A stretch of 10,437 nt of DNA, from NCBI GenBank assembly GCA_027485075.1, contig JAIXRT010000174.1, positions 1 to 10,437 of the forward strand. The letters run 5' to 3'. Every line of letters begins with the position of its first letter. The stretch's first letter is position 1. Under the pieces are notes generated by a model. The model did no database searches. It was given only the letters and a program-made list of their open reading frames with translations, and was not told where the DNA came from. The position numbers and the translations under genes were made by a program. This document shows positions 6,725 through 10,437 of the stretch, piece by piece. The DNA comes from Cytophagaceae bacterium. GTDB taxonomy: Bacteria; Bacteroidota; Bacteroidia; Cytophagales; Spirosomataceae.

Positions 6725-8191
6725 ATGAAGAAGATAATTGTAATCGGAGCCGGATTTTCAGGCTTGTCAACGGCGACAGCACTGGCAGATCAAGGGTATG
6801 AGGTGGAGATCTTTGAAAAAAATGATCAAGCAGGTGGACGTGCTCGCGTATTTAATGAGAAAGGTTTTACGTTTGATATGGGTCCAAGCTGGTATTGGAT
6901 GCCCGATATCTTCGAAGATTATTTTGGTCGCTTTGGTAAAAAGCCTTCCGATTATTATAAATTAGTCCGATTAGATCCTTCGTATTCCGTGATTTTAGAT
7001 GATGAGCAAATCATCGATATGCCTGCGAGTTATACGGCGCTGAAATCATTATTTGATTCGATTGAGCCCGGTGCAGGAAATGCGTTAGATCGTTTTTTGG
7101 AGCAAGCAGCCTATAAATATAAAGTGGGCATTCAAGAATTTGTTTGGAAGCCATCCACTAAAATCACTGAATTTTTAAGTTTACGTATCTTGATTGACGC
7201 CCTTCGGATGGATGTTTTTCAATCGTTTTACAGCCACGTTCGGAAGTATTTTAAATCACCGACACTCTTAAAATTGATGGAATTTCCCATCTTATTTTTG
7301 GGAGCCATTTCACAAAATACGCCTGCCATGTATAGTTTAATGAACTATGCAGAAATCAAATTGGGTACTTGGTATCCCATGGGCGGCATGCACAACATTG
7401 TCAAAGGGATGGTTGCCCTAGCGGAAGAAAAAGGTGTGAAGATTCGGACTAATATGGAGGTAACGGGTTTTGGCATTACGAATGGTCGAGTACAATCTGT
7501 AAAAACAACTACAGGAATTTGGGAGGCGGACGCCGTAGTGGCTAGCGCGGATTATCACCATGTGGAAGAATTGCTGGGAGATGCCTATCGGAATTATGAT
7601 GAGGCGTACTGGGATAAGCGCGTGATGGCACCTTCTTCCTTGTTATTTTATTTAGGGATAAATAAGCGTTTGCCACGCTTGAAACACCATAATTTATTTT
7701 TTGATCGTGATTTCTCTGTGCATTCGCATGAGATTTACACGGAGGCTGCTTGGCCATCAGACCCGCTTTTTTATGCCTCAGCACCTTCCGTAACGGATCC
7801 ATCTGTGGCACCGGAAGGGTGTGAAAATGTCTTTTTACTGATTCCCGTAGCTCCTGATTTGGTTGATACGGAGGAGGTACGCGAAAAGTATTTTACGCAA
7901 TTGATGGATCGCTTGGAGGCTTATTGTGGTGTATCGATTCGTGATTCGATCGTCTATAAACGTTCCTATGCACACCGAGATTTCATCGGAGATTATCATG
8001 CGTTTAAAGGAAATGCGTACGGTTTGGCTAATACATTAATGCAAACGGCTATTTTGAAGCCAAGTTTAAAAAATAAGCAGGTGGCAAACTTGTTCTATAC
8101 GGGCCAATTAACCGTTCCAGGACCTGGCGTTCCTCCTTCGCTTATTTCAGGTTTAGTCGTCGCTAAGGAAGTTGACAAATCATTTAACTAG
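6725..8191 (+). CDS. crtI: Phytoene desaturase (CrtI type)
   Basis: The 488-residue flavoprotein has an N-terminal Rossmann motif GAGFSGLSTATALA (8-21), an acidic residue for FAD ribose (E31) and a GGRA turn (37-40). It ends with the CrtI-family signature YTGQLTVPGPGVPPSL (458-473), which closes the FAD site. Length and motifs match bacterial CrtI enzymes, which remove hydrogens stepwise from phytoene at the membrane to give lycopene or a related polyene; the exact number of steps cannot be read from sequence. Placement directly before crtB supports phytoene as the substrate over a later carotenoid. The ATG at 6725 is firm because the dinucleotide-binding strand begins at residue 4. It is the first gene of a tight plus-strand run, preceded by a terminator and a candidate promoter. 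Confidence 0.94.
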   Translation: MKKIIVIGAGFSGLSTATALADQGYEVEIFEKNDQAGGRARVFNEKGFTFDMGPSWYWMPDIFEDYFGRFGKKPSDYYKLVRLDPSYSVILDDEQIIDMPASYTALKSLFDSIEPGAGNALDRFLEQAAYKYKVGIQEFVWKPSTKITEFLSLRILIDALRMDVFQSFYSHVRKYFKSPTLLKLMEFPILFLGAISQNTPAMYSLMNYAEIKLGTWYPMGGMHNIVKGMVALAEEKGVKIRTNMEVTGFGITNGRVQSVKTTTGIWEADAVVASADYHHVEELLGDAYRNYDEAYWDKRVMAPSSLLFYLGINKRLPRLKHHNLFFDRDFSVHSHEIYTEAAWPSDPLFYASAPSVTDPSVAPEGCENVFLLIPVAPDLVDTEEVREKYFTQLMDRLEAYCGVSIRDSIVYKRSYAHRDFIGDYHAFKGNAYGLANTLMQTAILKPSLKNKQVANLFYTGQLTVPGPGVPPSLISGLVVAKEVDKSFN

Positions 8192-8195
8192 TCAA

Positions 8196-9002
8196 ATGGA
8201 TTTATATTTACAGGTTTCGCTCGATTCAAGTAAGCTGTTGACACAAGCTTATTCGACCTCATTTTCCTCTGGTATTCGTACGTTAGACAAACAATATCAC
8301 GAGGCAATTTATGCGATTTATGGATTTGTGCGGTTGGCCGACGAGATTGTGGATACCTTCCACGATCAAGATAAGCAAGCGCTTTTAGCGCGATTCCGAG
8401 CGGATACTTTTCAGGCGATTGAAGAAAAAATTAGCTTGAATCCGATTTTGCATTCATTTCAATGGGTGGTGAATACATTTCAAATTGGCCATGATTTGAT
8501 TGATGCATTTCTAGTTTCCATGGAAATGGATTTAACAGATCGTGTGTACGATGTTGAAACTTACAAGACATATATTTACGGATCGGCAGAGGTAGTCGGG
8601 TTGATGTGCTTACGCGTTTTCTGTTTGGGTGATTCAGCTCAATATGACTTCTTGCGTGCGGATGCCTGTGCCTTAGGTTCGGCCTTTCAAAAAATTAATT
8701 TTTTACGGGATATTAAGTCTGATTTTGACGAGCGTGGACGGGTGTATTTTCCGGGGGTTAATTTTGAGACGTTCTCAGATACGGAGAAGAAAGAAATTGA
8801 AGCGGATATCCAATTGGATTTTGATGCGGGATTGCGTGGCATTGAAAATTTACCAAAAGCTGCGCGTAAAGGAGTTCTACTTGCATACGAATATTACATC
8901 CGTTTATTTGAAAAGATTAAGGCGCTACCAGCTTCACGCGTGAAAGAGGAGCGTATTCGTGTACCAGATTGGGAAAAATTATTGATCTATCTGCGCGTGT
9001 AA
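8196..9002 (+). CDS. crtB: Phytoene synthase
   Basis: This 268-residue enzyme of the squalene/phytoene synthase family joins two geranylgeranyl diphosphates to phytoene. Both Mg-diphosphate binding motifs are intact: DEIVD at 49-53 and RDIKSD at 171-176, the latter within LRDIKSDFDERGRVYFP, a family hallmark. The substrate-pocket start LTQAYSTSFSSGIRTL is also typical. I chose the ATG at 8196, 4 bases after the crtI stop; a longer frame from TTG at 8172 would overlap crtI and adds 8 residues that do not look like family sequence. No GGPP synthase or carotene cyclase gene is in the window, so the precursor and later steps come from elsewhere. Together with crtI it forms the core of the pigment pathway. 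Confidence 0.94.
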   Translation: MDLYLQVSLDSSKLLTQAYSTSFSSGIRTLDKQYHEAIYAIYGFVRLADEIVDTFHDQDKQALLARFRADTFQAIEEKISLNPILHSFQWVVNTFQIGHDLIDAFLVSMEMDLTDRVYDVETYKTYIYGSAEVVGLMCLRVFCLGDSAQYDFLRADACALGSAFQKINFLRDIKSDFDERGRVYFPGVNFETFSDTEKKEIEADIQLDFDAGLRGIENLPKAARKGVLLAYEYYIRLFEKIKALPASRVKEERIRVPDWEKLLIYLRV

Positions 9003-9003
9003 T

Positions 9004-9726
9004 ATGGATTTTTGGCTAATCCTTTTTTTGCTGGGCACCATGGCATTTTTATATGCGTCCGTTGGGCATGGTGGAGCATCTGGCTATCTAGCCGTTTTAG
9101 CTCTATTTAGTGTGGCACCTGTGGTGATGAAGCAATCCGCTCTTTTGTTGAATTTAGGTGTCTCGTTGATGTCGTTTTTGGCATTTTACCAACAAGGATT
9201 TTTTAAGTGGCGCTTGTTTTGGCCCTTTGCTTTAGGGTCTATTCCTGCTGCATTCATGGGGGCAAAAATACCCTTGAGTGAGTCGAACTATAAACAAGTG
9301 TTGGGGGCATGCTTGTTAATTGCCGTTTTTCGTATGTTAACTTCCTTGCGTGAAGCGGAGGCAAAGCCACTTCCTTTGTGGGCAGGATTAACTGCTGGGT
9401 CCTTCATCGGTTTGCTTTCAGGTATGATTGGAATTGGGGGAGGGATTATTTTGAGTCCGGTCTTATTGTTATTTCGGTGGGCTACTTTAAAAGAAGCCGC
9501 TGCTGTTTCAGCACTATTTATATTTGTTAATTCTCTTTCAGGTTTGGCTGGTTTAAAAACCTGGGTTCCATTAGATCAATCTTCGCTGATATATTGGTTG
9601 ATTGTGTCAATTTTTGGTGGTTTTTTAGGTGCGAGGTGGGGCGCTCGTTTTGCGTCAAATACCAAAGTAAAGTGGGTACTCGCTTTGGTACTCATCATCG
9701 CGTCAGGTAAATTGTGGTTTGATTAA
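9004..9726 (+). CDS. TauE/SafE (TSUP) family membrane transporter
   Basis: The 240-residue protein is almost wholly hydrophobic, with about seven or eight membrane segments in two homologous halves. Each half carries the TSUP glycine motif: SVGHGGASGYLAVL (19-32) near the start of the first, and GMIGIGGGIILSPVLLL (140-156) in the second. Members move small anions, often sulfur compounds such as sulfite, sulfoacetate or thiosulfate, but the family name is broad and the substrate cannot be read here. The ATG is one base after the crtB stop, so co-transcription and probable translational coupling are expected. No sulfur-metabolism gene is nearby. Family call is secure; function is open. Confidence 0.88.
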   Translation: MDFWLILFLLGTMAFLYASVGHGGASGYLAVLALFSVAPVVMKQSALLLNLGVSLMSFLAFYQQGFFKWRLFWPFALGSIPAAFMGAKIPLSESNYKQVLGACLLIAVFRMLTSLREAEAKPLPLWAGLTAGSFIGLLSGMIGIGGGIILSPVLLLFRWATLKEAAAVSALFIFVNSLSGLAGLKTWVPLDQSSLIYWLIVSIFGGFLGARWGARFASNTKVKWVLALVLIIASGKLWFD

Positions 9727-9733
9727 ATTCGAT

Positions 9734-10437
9734 ATGATAGAAAACGTAAATCAAGATACGGGATTTGGAGAGCGCAGCACCGACATGGGTGGTCGGATGG
9801 TGAATAAGGATGGGTCATATAATATTCGCCGTATTGGGATTCATGTCCATCACCGCATGAGTAATTATCAACATATGCTGACCATGCCTCGGTGGAAGTT
9901 TTTGATCGTTATTTTTCTAGTTTATCTAGTAATCAATTGCGTGTTTACAGCGCTATATTGGTTCACAGGCCCTACTGGATTGGCAGGTATATCGCATCAT
10001 GATGATACGTTAGGCCAACTAAAAGAGTTGTTCTTTTTCTCTACGCAGACATTAACTACAGTGGGGTATGGGCGCATAAATCCGGTTAGTGAAATGGCGA
10101 ATTGGATTGCGGCGATTGAGTCGCTCGTGGGATTTCTTTCGCTAGCCATTGCTACGGGTCTTTTGTATGGGCGTTTTTCCCGTCCGCGTGCATTCATTCG
10201 TTTTTCAAATCTGATTGTGTATACGAACTACAAAGGAGGGAAGGCATTGATGTTCCGATTGGTGTGTTTTAAAGACGATCATTTGTTGATGAATGCCGAA
10301 ATGAAAGTCAGTGTCCGTATTGTCACCCCTGAAAATACCCTTCGTTTTTATAATCTTCGCCTTGAAAGAAGCCATGTGGATAGCTTAGTATTAAACTGGA
10401 CTGTCGTACATCCTATTGATGAGGATAGCCCATTTTA
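9734..10437 (+). CDS. Inward-rectifier (Kir/KirBac-type) potassium channel, 3' end outside window
   Basis: An open frame from ATG at 9734 runs to the window edge without a stop: 234 codons plus two bases. The N-terminal tail is cytoplasmic (1-53). TM1 is about 54-77 (WKFLIVIFLVYLVINCVF), followed by a pore helix and the selectivity filter TTVGYGR (108-114), then TM2 about 124-148 (WIAAIESLVGFLSLAIATG). The start of the immunoglobulin-like cytoplasmic gating domain follows from about 150 (RAFIRFSNLIVYTNYKGGKALMFRLVCF). This two-TM plan with a GYG filter and beta-sandwich tail defines Kir channels, which pass potassium across the inner membrane. The filter is followed by Arg rather than the Asp often seen in KirBac proteins. 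The start is 7 bases after the transporter stop, so it likely belongs to the crtI transcript. Confidence 0.93.
   Translation, partial: MIENVNQDTGFGERSTDMGGRMVNKDGSYNIRRIGIHVHHRMSNYQHMLTMPRWKFLIVIFLVYLVINCVFTALYWFTGPTGLAGISHHDDTLGQLKELFFFSTQTLTTVGYGRINPVSEMANWIAAIESLVGFLSLAIATGLLYGRFSRPRAFIRFSNLIVYTNYKGGKALMFRLVCFKDDHLLMNAEMKVSVRIVTPENTLRFYNLRLERSHVDSLVLNWTVVHPIDEDSPF

Noticed and set aside
7542..7811. Minus-strand open frame inside crtI
   Set aside because: It is a shadow of a well-supported desaturase gene, with no recognisable protein features or start context.
8172..8195. Upstream TTG start for crtB
   Set aside because: It overlaps the end of crtI and adds 8 residues with no family likeness; the ATG at 8196 sits 4 bases after the crtI stop.
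9997..10197. Minus-strand open frame opposite the Kir channel
   Set aside because: It is antisense to a clear channel sequence with its pore motif and shows no domain of its own.

Overview
The window looks like the chromosome of a pigmented member of the Bacteroidota, probably order Cytophagales. The supporting evidence is a DUF4292 lipoprotein, a TonB-dependent receptor with an N-terminal carboxypeptidase-regulatory-like domain, Bacteroidota-type promoters (TTTG then TAnnTTTG), almost no Shine-Dalgarno sequences, and a sigma factor/crtI/crtB carotenoid cluster. A freshwater genus would fit, but the genus cannot be read from this sequence alone. No mobile element, CRISPR array, tRNA or rRNA was seen, and no gene-free stretch exceeds 300 bases.

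Layout. (1) Positions 1-3582, plus strand: an envelope module made of a TPR-repeat protein (its 5' end lies outside the window), a DUF4292 lipoprotein, and an EnvC-like murein hydrolase activator whose LytM domain has lost its zinc and catalytic histidines. The last two genes are coupled by an ATGA overlap. (2) Positions 3579-5918, minus strand: a 779-residue TonB-dependent outer-membrane receptor, convergent with the envelope module and overlapping its stop codon by 4 bases. (3) Positions 5919-6113: a divergent intergenic region holding a promoter and a striking pair of 32-bp near-identical dyads. (4) Positions 6114-6617: an ECF-type sigma factor, followed by a perfect 11-bp hairpin terminator. 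(5) Positions 6725 to the window end: a tight plus-strand run of crtI (phytoene desaturase), crtB (phytoene synthase), a TauE/SafE-family membrane transporter and an inward-rectifier-type potassium channel cut by the window edge. The gaps are 4, 1 and 7 bases, so this is probably one operon.

How the genes may work together. CrtB joins two GGPP molecules to make phytoene and CrtI desaturates it toward lycopene. Later cyclases, hydroxylases or ketolases are not in view. The sigma factor upstream resembles in position the ECF factors that control carotenoid genes in other bacteria, and its promoter carries paired operator-like repeats that could bind a repressor encoded elsewhere. The repeat architecture at 6027-6099 and the linkage of carotenoid genes to a TSUP transporter and a Kir channel are the points most worth a second look.
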